A DNA stretch of 64,000 nucleotides from contig CANMLG010000049.1 in the NCBI GenBank assembly GCA_947498765.1, positions 26,283 to 90,282 of the forward strand, given 5' to 3'. This document shows, one piece after another, positions 63,903-64,000 of this stretch; within the stretch, counting starts at the first letter, position 1; every line of letters begins with the position of its first letter. Source of the DNA: an uncultured Aquimarina sp. (GTDB lineage Bacteria > Bacteroidota > Bacteroidia > Flavobacteriales > Flavobacteriaceae). The translations under genes and the position numbers were made by a program. A model generated the notes under the pieces. That model was not told the DNA's origin. It ran no database searches and was given only the letters and a program-made list of their open reading frames with translations.

Positions 63903-64000
63903 TGGAATGTCTAGTTTTGTTGGTATAGTTTATTAAGTGATTTTTTAATAAATTACACATTATGTCCAGACGTCAATTTGATACAGAATTTAAAACCACG
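63903..64000 (+). mobile_element. IS3-family element, left end, cut by the window edge
   Basis: From 63903 the sequence tggaatgtctagttttgttg looks like the terminal repeat of an IS3-type element, and an ATG at 63962 opens MSRRQFDTEFKTT, the typical OrfA start with the SRRxFxxEFK motif. The element continues past base 64000. Its position inside the metalloprotease frame shows a recent insertion. The exact boundary within 2-3 bases and the target duplication cannot be seen. Confidence 0.8.
63962..64000 (+). CDS. IS3-family transposase OrfA, first 13 codons
   Basis: MSRRQFDTEFKTT is the beginning of the helix-turn-helix OrfA protein of IS3-type elements; the gene continues beyond the window. 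It lies 59 bases inside the putative left end, normal spacing. Confidence 0.8.
   Translation, partial: MSRRQFDTEFKTT

Noticed and set aside
1..64000. tRNA genes, rRNA genes and riboswitches
   Set aside because: No T-arm-like or rRNA-like segments were seen by eye, and the leaders of ribE, bioF and ald show no known riboswitch fold. A covariance search would settle this.

Overview
The window is about 64 kb of low-GC chromosomal DNA from a member of the Bacteroidota, most likely a marine Flavobacteriaceae. The evidence is the gene content: SusC/carboxypeptidase-like regulatory domains, DUF4271, DUF4296, DUF5777 and YiaA/B proteins, many small Cys-lipoproteins, a flavobacterial fabH-accB-accC block, a leuS gene with a lineage-typical insertion, and an algal-sugar type GH29 locus. 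No tRNA, rRNA or CRISPR array was seen.

Layout. 1-6515: a 5'-truncated membrane protein with a SusC-like plug start, then a sigma factor/TPR membrane protein pair facing away from two related lipoproteins and a membrane-anchored TPR-CHAT (caspase-like) protease. 6516-8040: a mobile-element graveyard with decayed IS256 and IS982 transposases and, between them, a small peptide gene with a RiPP-type leader. 8041-13805: a RiPP cluster with a double-glycine precursor, a radical SAM/SPASM maturase of the cyclophane (Fxs/Grr/Xye) type, a C39-peptidase ABC exporter and an HlyD-type adaptor. 13808-21086: housekeeping genes (Gre-like factor, DdpX-type dipeptidase, accC, accB, fabH, rpmF, yceD, pdxA, ribE). 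21151-33306: mixed conserved genes, including a LytTR membrane sensor, a NatAB-like ABC exporter, recX and several secreted proteins. 33694-45248: leuS, ald, a zinc metallopeptidase, hemD, a DPM1-like glycosyltransferase, dihydroorotase. 45640-57183: a sugar-acid catabolic locus. 57452-58424: a duplicated pair of small unknown proteins. 58461-62761: a biotin operon (bioF, bioD, bioA plus a ketosynthase). 62864-64000: a small unknown gene and a metalloprotease gene cut by an IS3-type element that runs off the window.

Two regions stand out. The RiPP cluster has every part needed to make, crosslink, cleave and export a peptide of about 27 residues with repeated aromatic-x-Lys motifs; two more small peptide genes nearby may be extra substrates. 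The catabolic locus combines an alpha-L-fucosidase-family enzyme, a FucP-type permease, mutarotase, SDR dehydrogenase and lactonase with a zinc alcohol dehydrogenase, UxaB, UxaA, KdgK and Eda. Read together these make a complete route from L-galactose through L-galactonate, D-tagaturonate, D-altronate and KDG to pyruvate and glyceraldehyde 3-phosphate. The kinase step needs a hydroxyl at C6, which L-fucose lacks, so L-galactose from red-algal galactans is the better guess. A third candidate is the sigma/CHAT locus, whose two lipoproteins share an unusual Gly-Gly-acidic C-terminal tail.
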